Shown here piece after piece: positions 31,501 to 41,967 of a stretch of 64,000 nucleotides of DNA. Within the stretch, counting starts at the first letter, position 1; every line of letters begins with the position of its first letter. Origin of the DNA: Theristus sp. LFF4_11 (Eukaryota; Nematoda; Chromadorea; Monhysterida; Xyalidae); assembly GCA_030248135.1 (NCBI GenBank), contig JASANC010005620.1:52386-116385 (forward strand), given 5' to 3'. Below the pieces are notes generated by a model, which did not search any database, was not told the DNA's origin, and worked only from the letters and a program-made list of their open reading frames with translations. A program made the position numbers and the translations under genes.

Positions 31501-34500
31501 GTGATCTGAAAAATTGTGTTCGATTCTTTTTTGTTTGTTTCAATGCAGAGACCAACATTTGCACACCTCGTGGAATCTGCTGGTGCAGGCGAAGGAACAT
31601 GGCAAACAAATCAGTGACGCGTGCACTGCTGAGCGTTTGTTGCCGCAGGTCTTCGAAGAGGCCAGATTGTTGCAGGCCAAGGTAGTTATTGCAGTAGACG
31701 CGATGCACTGTCTCACGCGCCAACGTTGTGCTGCCCGTTTTACAGAATCAAGAGCACGAAGCGATCGCATTGCTGGAGCGGCATTTGAAGCCACTGAGCT
31801 CGATGCCAAATGCAATTGGTGTGGACAGTGATTTGGATATGAAGGTTGGCCTTGAGTAAATCAAACTGATTGTAAGCCCGTATGAAAAGCGTCCGTCAGC
31901 TATTGCCGGACGAAATGCAGTTTTATTGTGAGCGGTGTCGATTTGCAGGGTCATCTGCTGCGTGTGGAGCTGTTGCAGGCTGCTGCCATGACCGACCGCA
32001 GTCACCTGCACCGACAGTACCACCAATGTGCCATGCTGCAGCGACACAGTGCCACGCCACTGCCAACCAGAGAGGCCACCTGGTACCACTACGCTGTCTT
32101 CGTCGACCACAACTTCTATGCCACTTCGGTTGGTTCGCAGGTTGAATGTTCAGTCAGCATGCAGGTGAAAAACAATGTCTCAATCGTCGTGCATATATGC
32201 AAGTCACTTTTGTGTGTTGCTTGACCGTTGTGCGACCAATGCAGCTAAATCACAAAGCACTCAACTGCACTCGTGAATGCAGATCCACAGCAGACAACGT
32301 CGCGACTGGAACTATGAAACGGTGAACGTGTGCACAGAGATGCTGAACGCCTATGGGCAGGTGTTGCTTTGCGGCTCCACCTTTCTGCACCACGCGATGC
32401 CGCGCATGCTCACCATTTGGTTCGATCTCACTGAAGCGGTCGGTGCATAGCGTTTTTTTACACGCTTGGCATAAAATCAGCAAGGTCATTATCAAACGAC
32501 GTCACTCAACACTGAATTGAATTGTCGGTGAGCCAACATTTCAGACGATCCAGGAGCCACGATTGGACACAAGCAGCCAGCAGGCGACCCAGCCAATCGC
32601 GACACAACCCGCTGACGACAGTGGCGTGCTGGAGGTGCAGCCACCGAAGGAGACACTCGACACGCGGGCGAAACGAAACACAAATGATCTGATGGCAAGG
32701 CTGCTCAATCGACTGCCGCTGCACCAGTTTTATTCGGCATCTGCTGTCGCGCATTCTGCATCCCTGTGACGGCACGCTCAAATTACTGGCCGTTCGTGAA
32801 CTGTTTTTTATTATTGGGCAACCAAGACTTATCAAAGAACATGATGCAGGCCAATCTGCAGCCTTGCATTGCATCTATATTGCTTTGTTGGCTCAGTTGG
32901 GCTTGATTGTCTCACATGCAACTGAATGCTTTTTAAGAAAATTAAAGAAAGCATGTGGATTGGAATAAATGAGTTTGACATGCATACGTAGCAACATGAT
33001 TATTGCGAACTTCTTAAACGTCTACAGGGTGGCGCAAAAGTAGTGTATCATCTTTTGACAGCTCATATCTCGCCAACCAATGAACAGATTTACATAAAAT
33101 TTTCAGAGGATGTTCCTTGAGGAATAACTTGGAAATATGCAAAATTTCAGCACAATGCGAACCAAAGGGGCTGTGTAACGAAGAGAATTTGAAAAGTCAA
33201 TGTTTTTCCGGCACACAGTCACAAATTTTCAAACTAAATGACCACCAAAAAATAACACACCATTGAAAAAGACTTTTTTCAAAATGGTTACCATTCAATT
33301 CAATGCACATTCGTGCTCTTCTTGCGATTGACGACGTCACTTTTCTGCACATTTCGAAGTCGACCGACGCGCGCCGCGTGGACTTGTTAGGGCTCCGTGC
33401 CATTGCAGCTGCCACCGGTTCCGTTTTCGAAGCAGTTTTTTCGCCCAGTTCTTTTCCCAGTTCGAGACGAAGAAAAGAATTGCTTCGAATACGGAACAGA
33501 TGCAATGGCACTGAGCCCTAACAAGTCCACGCGGCGCGCGTCTATCGCAGGAAGAGCACGAATGTGCATTGATGCTGGTGGTGATCATTTAGAAAATGGT
33601 TTCCGGAACCGGCGCGCGAACAAATCAAATTAAAATTTAAAAAAAAAATCTGTGTTATTTGTTTGGTAGTTACTTGGTTTGAAAATTTGCGACTGTGCGT
33701 CGGAAAAAACGAGAAAATTGATTTTTTGGAATTTTTTCGTTACACATCCCCTTGGTCGGGTTCTGCTGAAATTTGGCACATTTTTAAGTAATTATTTGAG
33801 GAACATCTCCTGAAAATTTTATCAAAGTCGGTTCATTGGTTGGCGATATATGCGCTGTCGAAAGCTGATACACTACTTATGCGCCACCCTGTATAACTTG
33901 TTTCAGGAAATCCTATCGCGTTTGATTGCCGAGTATCCATCGCAGTGTCTTTGGCAGATCATGAGTGTAACACGAGCAAAAAGTGCAAACGTGAACGACG
34001 ACAAGGCTGCGTCTGCCTCGCAAACATCAAACAGCAGTGCTGGTGGGCGGAGACACTGCAGTTTTGTTGCTTGCATTCGCTCGCTGGATAATACGGCACC
34101 GAACGAACTACCATGAATTTATTGCAGTTTTGTTTGGTGCCACGAATGTAGGCCCGCTTCACGTGTACTACCACTACTGAAGCTGTGAAGTGGCATCGGC
34201 ATGACTGTTTTGCGTTTATGTGAATCATTCAGGCCTGACGACGGCGAGCGGGCGACAACAAAAAAGTGTGCGCCGCGAGCGCTGCATGCAGCTGCTGCAG
34301 ATGGCTGCTGCGCGCAATGCCGCTGTTACCGAGATGTATGAGCAGATGTGTGCTGTGTCGCAGTTGATGTTGCGTCTCGCAAAACCAACCGTATCAGAGA
34401 CCACCGATGACAAGGCAAAACAGGCAGGTTCATCTCAGCGCTGCGTTGATTTTATTGCTTGTGCATTACAAGCATTGCCTTGTTGGTGGTTTCAGTTTGC

Positions 34501-36866
34501 CCCTCCAAATGTAGCACAACTATTGTTTCAGATATGCAGACTGTCAATGAGCAAAACGATGCCCGAGTTGTACAGCTACTTCTCAGCGTCGCGTGCTCAC
34601 CAACCGCGTGTCTTAGTGCCGATCCAGTCAATGCTTGAACTTCGCGTCCACTACAAAGCGTCTAGCGCGGACTCATGGGCGGCCAGCCAACCGAGCGTCT
34701 CATACTCAGACCCGGCCACACCGGCCGATGGACTCGTTTACATTGAAAGCTTTTGTGACAATGTGTTGGTGAGTGGTGAAGCCAGCTGGTAGCTGGCAGT
34801 CGTGCAAACAAGCACACTTTGAAGAGTTCAGCGCAAACATGTGGCTTTACTGTTACGTAACCTGCATAAACACAAACTCCGACGGTCTGCTTTGCAGATT
34901 CTCCGTTCGATGCAGCGTCCACGGTGTGTCACGTTGCGCGGCACGGACGGCCGCACCTACTCACTGATGCTGAAGTCGACGGACGATTTGCGAAAGGACA
35001 AACGCATGCTGGAGTTCAATCAGGTCGCATGCGCCCACTGCTACTGTGATGTGATGTTGTTCTGACTTGTAGCGTGCATCAGTGGCAGAGCTGTCACGAA
35101 CGCAGTTGCGTTGTTGCCAGGTAGTGAATCAGTGTCTGCGTCAGCACCGTGAGACGCGTCGCCGTCAGCTGCACGTGCGCACGTTCTTGGTCACTCCACT
35201 CGGCGGCAGTGGTGGCATCATCGAGTGGGTGCCCAACTTGATTTCCATGCGACGAGCAATCAACCAGGTGCGCAACTGCTGCATGATATTCGTGCTCGCA
35301 ATCAGAAATGTGCAACAGCAACAAATGCTCAGCCATTACGAACTGCTATTCAGGTGATGAATGATTTGTATCCAACGATTGGCCTCGAGCCGCCGTGGCC
35401 TGAGTCGAAATTCGTGCCACTGATGCTGGATCCAGATCGGGAACACAAAGATCAAGAGTTGCACCAAAAGAAACTGCGAAATCTGAAGGTGATCACTTTG
35501 CTGAGCGTGCTAAGTGGCTGCTTTGCGCATGCGCCCGTGTGCCATTGCAGCTGTTATACGACCACCATCCGCCAGTGTTGGCCGAGTGGCAACGCAGGGC
35601 GTTTGTTGAGCCGACCGCCTGGTGGACTGCGAGGCTCGCGTACACGCGCTCAACAGCAGCAAGCTGCATGGTCGGTCGGGTCGCGCGGCGACACTGCACG
35701 AGCTTTCAGATGCGTCGTCACTGCAGTGGGACGTCGTAGAAACTCATAAACGGTTTCACCACTGTGCGCGAGCTGGCGTAACGTTGCTGTTTTGTTGTCA
35801 GGTTGGCTTTGTGCTCGGCCTCGGCGACCGCCACGGCGAGAACATACTGATGGACACGCAACGGGGCGACATCATGCACGTCGATCTGTCGTTGTTGTTC
35901 AATGAGGGCGAAAAGCTGCAGTATCCAGAATTGGTGCCGTTTCGACTGACCAGAAATGCAAGTGCTCGCAAGTGCAGCGATGAAACGCTGTGCGTCGTGC
36001 GTGGCCCGTTCGAATGTCAACGTGATACGAACAACAATGAAGCACGCCGCCGTGACAGTCGGCATTTTTCAAGACAGCTTGTGAACGTGCAGCGTTGTCG
36101 TTTGTGCAGGTGCGTGACGGTTTTGGGCCAGTGGATGTCGAGGGCGTCTACCGGGCAGCATGCGAGGCGACCATGGCAGTGATGCGCCAGCACGACCACA
36201 TGTTCTGCACGGTGCTGCAGGTAGGCAGCTGCATTCGCTCGTAAGCATTCAAACGCAAGCTCACACAATCTGTCACGTTTGTCACAGACGTTCATGCACG
36301 ATCCGCTGTTTGAATGGACGATCAGAGACAAAATGCACAACGGACAGCTGGTGCGACAGATCGACGAAATGGACTCGGATGGAAAGACGGCGCAGAGGGC
36401 TGCCAGGGCGCTCGGGTCGGTGCTCTTGGTGGTTGGGTGGTTGGGTGTCAAGGCCCGTTCACACCCGACGTATGCAGACGTACGTCAGGTATGAACGGTA
36501 GTATGCAATAACAAGAGACGTGACGTGCCGTGTCGTACACGCATACGTCTGTATGAACGGCAGTATGCAATGAACGGCACCTAAAGTGACGTGACGTGCC
36601 GTATGCGCATACGTCAGATATAAGCTGGCCTTCAATTGCACTACACAACAGTGCTCGCAGCGAATGCGGTTCTGCAGTGCATGTGCGTTGCACGTTGCAG
36701 CTACGTGCACAGTCGCATGTTCGGCTTCGTGTGCTCTGCGTACGAGCGTCCGCTGCGGGACACATCGCGCATGTCCGTGCAAGGACAGGTGCACCAACTG
36801 ATACACATGGCCACCGACGACAACAACCTCGCAAGACTCTTCTATGGATGGTGCCCGTTCTTGTGA
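19512..36866 (+). CDS. ATR: ATR serine/threonine kinase (PIKK family)
   Basis: Fifty-four exons join in phase from the first in-frame Met (19,512) to TGA 36,864-36,866, about 2,980 residues (human ATR 2,644). ATR is the nuclear checkpoint kinase activated with ATRIP by RPA-coated single-stranded DNA. Order: N-terminal HEAT repeats (to 25,924), UME region (26,157-27,132; [13 protein letters not shown] matches human GECLGELGAIDPG), FAT domain (about 27,700-33,000), kinase (34,532-36,220) and FATC (last exon, ending [12 protein letters not shown]). The start is the least certain point: the reading frame is open 57 bp further back to an acceptor-like TTGCAG at 19,454. One frameshift is needed, at a 4-T run (32,728-32,731), where removing one T restores the family sequence [10 protein letters not shown]; a sequencing error is likelier than loss of function because all other exons are intact. 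GC-AG introns occur after 21,019, 34,423 and 35,957. Confidence 0.93.
19706..19786. repeat. Short palindromic MITE in ATR intron 1
   Basis: CATTCATGAAGCAGTATTTG with GTGACGCG on the left, the inverse (GCGTCAC, TTCTTCATGAATG) on the right. A sister copy lies at 24,501-24,588 in another ATR intron. Confidence 0.65.
24501..24588. repeat. Short palindromic MITE in ATR intron 20
   Basis: CATTCATGAAGCAATATTTA and GTTTCATGAATGCC arms surround GTGACCGCGTAG / CTACGCGTCAC. Downstream, 24,690-24,830 is a further interspersed repeat that also occurs at about 16,950-17,090 (shared GCGTCGCAGAAACT-type end). Confidence 0.65.
29881..30139. repeat. 41-bp minisatellite in an ATR intron
   Basis: About six tandem copies of a 41-bp unit containing CACACGGCAATGCAGCGCAC and GGCTGTGTGTGTCTGTGAGC. 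It starts at the donor of the exon ending 29,879. Each unit contains a GTGAGC (donor-like) and a TGCAG (acceptor-like) motif. The His/Cys-rich open frames on the minus strand are a by-product of the repeat. Confidence 0.9.
33023..33893. mobile_element. Tc1/mariner-like TIR element in an ATR intron
   Basis: The ends TACAGGGTGGCGCAAAAGTA and the inverse of TACAGGGTGGCGCATAAGTA are near-exact. Inside (about 33,297-33,410 and 33,500-33,585) is a second inverted repeat containing GTCCACGCGGCGCGCG. A SINE-like tail CCGGAACCGGCGCGCG lies near 33,602. No transposase is recognised. Confidence 0.75.
34532..36866 (+). other. ATR: ATR exons 46-54: PI3K-like kinase and FATC
   Basis: Exons: 34532-34768, 34898-35023, 35121-35267, 35354-35488, 35551-35670, 35802-35957, 36110-36220, 36288-36415, 36701-36866. 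The catalytic loop reads [18 protein letters not shown], with the Asp, Arg, His and Asn of the PIKK GDRHxxN motif intact. The metal-binding motif reads HVDLS (35,877-35,891) where human ATR has HVDFN; the Asp is kept. Substrate-side sequence [14 protein letters not shown] matches human [37 protein letters not shown] then [11 protein letters not shown]. Confidence 0.95.
36491..36620. repeat. Two ~66-bp direct repeats in the last ATR intron
   Basis: ATGAACGGTAGTATGCAAT and ATGAACGGCAGTATGCAAT each start a unit that continues into GTGACGTGCCGT and GCATACGTC. A shorter inverted match lies just before (36,455-36,490). Confidence 0.6.
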
Positions 36867-37196
36867 AAGCTCACTTGTGCTCGTTTGGCTATGCCATCAG
36901 TTTCATGAGCCCGGTGAGACGACTTGCTTGTGTTCAATTTTACTGCAAATTATTATATTAGCAGGAAATGAGAGACATTGATTATGTTTGTCGAAACGCA
37001 CTGTTTTGTAGTGTTGTTGTTGGGTTTGTCTGCCCATTGGTGGGTGGTGTTTTACTTTTCTTGCACGAGTACCTTACTGTTGGTGCTTCATTATTTTTGT
37101 CGCGTGAACTGCACAGAAGCTCGATTTGTTGATACCGTTGATGTTCATTGTTCATGAATGAATAAAAAGCAAAATGGCGCAAACTGGTGTTGCATG

Positions 37197-38484
37197 TCAG
37201 TTATGTTCGTCATAGTACAGTTGAACGCGTTGTCCAACGTCAAACTGGCAACTTTGCACAGTGGCGCTGGTGTCAGCGATTGGCGAGTGCACGGTGCCAT
37301 CGAGCGACACGAGACGCATGCGCAGCATCTGCAATGGTGCACCGCAATGCGGCTGCAATCAGCGTGCCTCACGCATCCGTTCCCATTGCAATGCATCCCT
37401 GTACCTTGTCCACTACAGCACCATCGTTCTCCATTCGCACAAGCCGTGCGATGCTCGCCACAGCCCTGCCGACTGTCCAACGCTGAAACTGATGTCGTTT
37501 TCAGAATAAGAAATCGATACATTTGGTGAATAAACTAGTGTTGTCGACCTTTGACACATACACAGCTCACGCTTCGTCGCCACCGTCTGGCAAGAACACT
37601 TCCAGGTAAACTCGCTCTTCCACCGGCATGCAGCGTTCCCCGATGGCGCATCCCTTCAGTTTCATCAATTTCACCCGGTCGTATTTTTGTCGAGCTGCGG
37701 TGCCCGCTGCTGGTGGTGCACTTGGCATCGCTCTGATCTGCCCATTGTTTTCGTCTGCAAACTGTTTTTTAAGAGCAACTTTTTTTAAATAATGTACATG
37801 TACATAAACATCTGAATAACCTGGTGTGTGCTTGTGCCGTCGTGCGACACGTTCTGTGTCAAGTTGTCGGCTGACCAACTGACGACAACTGTGATCAATC
37901 GGATGTCGGTGTCTGCAAAGCAAACGGAAATCACCGTTGCTTCCTTCTGCTGTGAAATTTCAAATGTTGTTTCAAACGAAACGGCTTTCTTATTCAAAGA
38001 CTAAAAGTAGATTGCGTTGCGAACAAACTTCAAGCAGAATTGTTGGCTACAATCGGCACATAAAACTTGGGCCAGTTCTCGTGTTGAGCAGTGAACTAAG
38101 GAACACTCAAATGAAGTGGACGCCGTGCGCCCACGATCAAGGGTGGCCTGAAAAATCAAATTTAGTTGTCACTTTTTATTTTGAGAAATAAAACAGCAAC
38201 ACCAACCACGTCATTCCGTTGCCGGTCGATTTCACAGTGTCCCGCACACGAGTGACTGAGAACACTGCTGTGCATTTTGCAGAATGTTAGCTGACAAAAA
38301 CTGCACTCGAATGGAAGAAAATCTGAAAATTGTGATGAGTCAAAAAGAAATGAAACAATAGTTTAATTGTCTGCTTTCCATTGGATTTGTAATTCAGTCA
38401 ATTATCAGTCTTAATCATAAACTAACCCAATTGAGTGCATTGCTCGACAGCGCAATATTTACCCAGCTCTGGAAATTCAGCCAT
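37197..38484 (-). CDS. ZFAND1: ZFAND1, AN1-type zinc finger protein 1
   Basis: Minus-strand exons 38484-38427, 38322-38210, 38147-38029, 37912-37821, 37754 to about 37571, 37482-37405 and 37352-37197 (stop TGA 37,199-37,197). The start reads MAEFPELGKYCAVEQCTQLD then FLPFECSFCQLTFCKMH, the first AN1 finger (human MAELDIGQHCQVEHCRQRDFLPF). The second finger is FECSLVHCSTRELAQVLC to HRHPIDHSC. The ubiquitin-like C-terminal part has YDRVKLMKLKG, VEERVYLEVFLP and RWTVGRAVASIARL (human RWSIGKAIDFAASLARL). In animals ZFAND1 recruits the proteasome and p97 to stress granules. The donor after 37,571 is unclear; the other joins are in phase. Head-to-tail opposite ATR: the two stop codons are about 330 bp apart. 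Confidence 0.92.
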
Positions 38485-39367
38485 TTTCGGGTATTTTATT
38501 GTTTCTCTTCTTCTGCTGCGCTTTTGTGTGCGGTGCGTGTGAAAAGCGTGCGCCCGGCGCCGTCCGTCCCGCCGCCGTGCGCAGTAGTAGGGTTTAGTTA
38601 CAGTTTTTTGTTTGTTTGTTTTTTAACCCGATTTTTCTGTTTTTTTAACAACGGCAGCCCCCTGTAGGGTAGGGTTCGAAATTGTTTTTAACTTTAAAAA
38701 ATCTTCAAAAATCGGGATTTTTTAATTATTTTTTCAAATTCTTCTGCAATTGGTTTCATGAGCTCGTTAATGGGCTACTGGACAGCAGTGAAACACCATA
38801 TTTTGACGCTTCAACTGCGAAGAAAACTGTTTATCAACTCTTGCCTGTTGCCGATTTGTCGTCTCGAAGAAGCGCGGAGTTGTGCTGTGCGTTGTCTATC
38901 AACAACAACGTGAACCAGTGCGTTTTCTTTTTGAAGTATTCAAGAAACTATTATGGAACACAGAAAATCTTTGGAACGAGAAACACGACCTGGTTTTGGA
39001 TTTGGATCCACATGCGCTGTAAAATGTAGGTCCAAATCGTCTAAAATGATGTTGGAGAAAAAATAATTTTCATGATTTTTTAAACAAAAATTTGCAAGAG
39101 CAAGGGTAATTTTCATAAAAGTTTAGTTCTGAAAGTGCAAAATTTGAGCTCATCGCGTCAGCGTTCAGTTCAGTTCAAGTGTTTGACGCAACATTATTAC
39201 AGCGAGAGCTAACCTGTCTGACACCAGGACATGGTGGGCAGACAGGGGAGGGTACACAAAGTGTCGTCTCGAAACTGCGTTTAAACTTGTCTTACAAGCA
39301 TGGACCTGTCCAATAATTCAACCAATTGGTATTTTACCACGAAATTCCACTTTAAAATTTGCATAGG

Positions 39368-39368
<1 letters not shown>
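38485..39368. other. Intergenic spacer
   Basis: Contains the ZFAND1 upstream region, a TAGGGTTTAGTT sequence (about 38,587) and a GTAGGGTAGGGTTCGAAATT sequence (about 38,664) that resemble hAT-type ends, and a 115-codon open stretch (38,682-39,029) with no domain I recognise. AT-rich throughout. Confidence 0.4.
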
Positions 39369-39398
<30 letters not shown>

Positions 39399-39583
39399 GA
39401 TTTTTAGGCGATGATTTTAGCCAGGGCTAACCCAGCGAAGCGTACAGAACGCCATTGAGGAGGGCGCCCATCGAGTTTTCTCTGTCATTAAGTGCCTATA
39501 CACCCCTCGGCGGGGCTCGATCACCCGAGCGCACAGACTGTAGTCTGACGCACTACCACCAGGCCACGAGGGTGCATAGGTAT
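39369..39583 (-). repeat. tRNA-derived SINE with (CAA)n tail
   Basis: Read on the minus strand: CACCCTCGTGGCCTGGTGGT gives the A box, GGTGATCGAGCCC the B box, and CACCCTC/GAGGGGTG an acceptor stem. A body of about 110 bp follows, then (CAA)n, seen on the plus strand as (GTT)n at 39,369-39,397. It is a different SINE family from 2,133-2,378. Confidence 0.8.
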
Positions 39584-39684
39584 GGTTTTGTAAAATGCTT
39601 TTTGCAAATAAAACAGATCCTGCAAGCCCAGTGCACGTTTGCACACCAACACCACAAGATATAGTGTGAGGAAAATAAAAAAAA

Positions 39685-41967
39685 TCAAGTCTTCTTGATC
39701 TGGTCAACAACACTGCCCTCCCCAACCTTCTCCACGTCGCTACCCGATTCCTCTGACGTTAAATCTTCAACAAAAACCATGCGAGCTGAAAAAATCGCAT
39801 TTTGCGTTGTTTCTGATTTGTGTCATGTTGAAACATTTTGTGAATATGTTGTGCCAAAACGATTCTCCATATGTGTGTAACCTTGATTAGCGAGGTACTG
39901 TTGGTAGAGTGTCATGAGTCGTTGCTCCCAGCGTTTCAGCGTGTACTCGCCGTGTCGTATGGCAACGGCCAACATCGTAATCTTGTACACAATGCACATT
40001 GCTGATGCGTTCGCTGACGCATACGAACGATACTGAACGATCTGCTGCTCCAACGTCCACATCGCACACAAAATGTAGATCGCCAGGCTGCATCAGAAAA
40101 CTGCAGTGTCTTTTATTGATCGACTGAAATCGTTGAGTGGCTCCAAGGCACAAAGTTCAAATATGATATCGACACGCACTGCAAACAAAATTCGGCGTTT
40201 TTATTGGCGTGTTAAAAACACCAGCTAGCACAAAACGCTAGATTTTTAAAGTGTGGGGCACTGAAAGAAAAGCAAATACAAATTTGATGAATAAATATCG
40301 ATTACATGCAATCTTAAACGACGAAAAAATAATCTCACGTGATATAAAACGGTCGAAGCATCAGTCGCTGTTTGGTGAGTACCCCAAATGTCGTATAGAT
40401 GACGACAATAAATTCGAGTGTATTGAAAAGCGCCAACATTGTGATCGGGTTAAATTCAAACTCAAACTGAAACGACACATAAAAGTATAAGCGTTCCCAT
40501 GGCCAAAAGCAAGCAGCGTGTTAAGACCAAATTCAGTCAAACACATTTCAATCCATAGCTGCTCCAAGAACAGAGTTTGTCGCCATATTACTAATAAATA
40601 ATGTTTGCACGAATCGTGATACCATGTTATTCGGTCGCAGGTGCTTCCACCAGAGCTTGTTGTTGCGCATGTGCAACTCCTCGTATGCATACAGCATGGT
40701 GGGAACAAGATAGGCAACATCTGCAGCAAGCATGCCCAACAGCACGGTGGACGTGCGGAATGGCAGCTGCCAGGGACGCTCGCGGATGGTCTCTTGCAGG
40801 TGGCTGGCTGCAATGCTGCGCGTGCAACAGCAACAACGCAAAGCGAACGCAACACTGTCTGCAGCAAGCCGAACAACTCAGCAACTGTGTGTTTGACTGA
40901 CCGGTTTGTTGCGCAAACACCACCCCAACAGCGTAAAACAACACCGTCAGCAAGTGCATAGCCACCTCAGCCCAGTGGCCGTCCACCGGGTGCATTGCGT
41001 CAAGCACCAAAAGCCCCACCGAGAACAAAACCAACAAACAGCCATGTGCTCCGTAGCTGCGAACACAAAGCAACGCTATCAGGGCATTACAACTGGTTGA
41101 GTGCTCTCGTGACTGAGCGCGTCCACAAACGTTGATTGCGCTGTTTTGAAAAAAATTGAAGGCAAAAATACGAACATGAAACGCAGGACAAATGTGCTGT
41201 GTTGCAAGACGCCGTACATGCCCGCGTAGCAGAACGGTATTTGGATCAGGAAAAAATATCTTCCAATCGCGATGATTCTAAAAGTTGGAGGAAATGAGTA
41301 AAGTGAAGTGATGATAACGAAGACACGTTGAAAATACAGTACAGGTTGCATCTACACCAGTGCATTTTAGCAATCAACTTGCGGTACATGAAGTCCACTG
41401 TTTGTAATATGGCAAGGTAGATACCGCGGTGTCACCTGGCTCGTCAGTGCGAAGAACTGCCCAAAGGCGTTTTACTCAGACAGATCTTATAGTGTGCGCA
41501 AAACATCAGCGAATCATCGCCAGTGTTCGATCAGCACCAAACCAGCAAGGGTGTGTTCGTGCATACTTGCGTTGTTGATTGTCACTGAGGCAAAACGACT
41601 GTTTGTGCTTGTCACAATCATCGTCCACCACGGCGCCAGTCTCTTTGAACTCCACCAATTCAAAGTGATACGCCGTCATTGCAAACGTGAACATCAGGTC
41701 GGCGCAGATGAACATGAACATGCGCACGACGGTCGCTTTCGCTGTCCCCTGATAAGTGTTGCGATGTTGCCGATGTTAAGCGTCTGCTTTCTTGTCGTTA
41801 GATTTGAGCGTATTTGAGTGTATTGTAGCTTTTGTATTCATGTTTGTCGGTTTCTTTACCAATCAGCACGCACCTTATTCAAATACAGCAAATTAGCAAA
41901 GTCTGCAATTCCCAGCACAAACCTCGAAATACATGACGAGACTGTGGAAGGCTGGTGATGATGATGA
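39685..41967 (-). CDS. Multi-pass membrane protein, unrecognised
   Basis: Minus-strand exons: 41967-41874, 41748-41567, 41277-41131, 41056-40902, 40807-40623, 40466-40383, 40087-39882, 39785-39685 (stop TGA); others may be missing between 41,567 and 41,277, and the first exon is not found. Hydrophobic segments: ISRFVLGIADFANLLYL, MFMFICADLMFTFAMTAY, FVLRFMFVFLPSIFF, CLLVLFSVGLLVLD, AEVAMHLLTVLFYAVGVVFA, LLGMLAADVAYLVPTMLYA, MLALFNTLEFIVVIYTTF, and LAIYILCAM, about eight passes. The C-terminus is acidic and probably cytosolic (VEDLTSEESGSDVEKVGEG). I do not recognise the family. The phase joins 41,748/41,874 and 39,785/39,882 are clean; the one before 41,277 is not resolved. Confidence 0.6.

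Larger units (their letters stand above)
26157..34423 (+). other. ATR: ATR exons 25-45: UME and FAT region
   Basis: Exons: 26157-26338, 26415-26715, 26851-26976, 27042-27132, 27349-27617, 27709-27924, 27996-28133, 28208-28358, 28767-29014, 29093-29397, 29482-29572, 29659-29879, 30527-30656, 31273-31412, 31549-31681, 31746-31844, 31949-32140, 32283-32438, 32545-32791, 33907-34042, 34233-34423. Anchors: [17 protein letters not shown] (human FPEHVREILEPHLNTRY), [12 protein letters not shown] (human RLHMLCELEH), [10 protein letters not shown] (human MPRMLTLWLD) and [14 protein letters not shown] (human AYPQQAMWMMTAV). The intron 32,792-33,906 holds a TIR transposon and the intron 29,880-30,526 a minisatellite. 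Confidence 0.85.
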
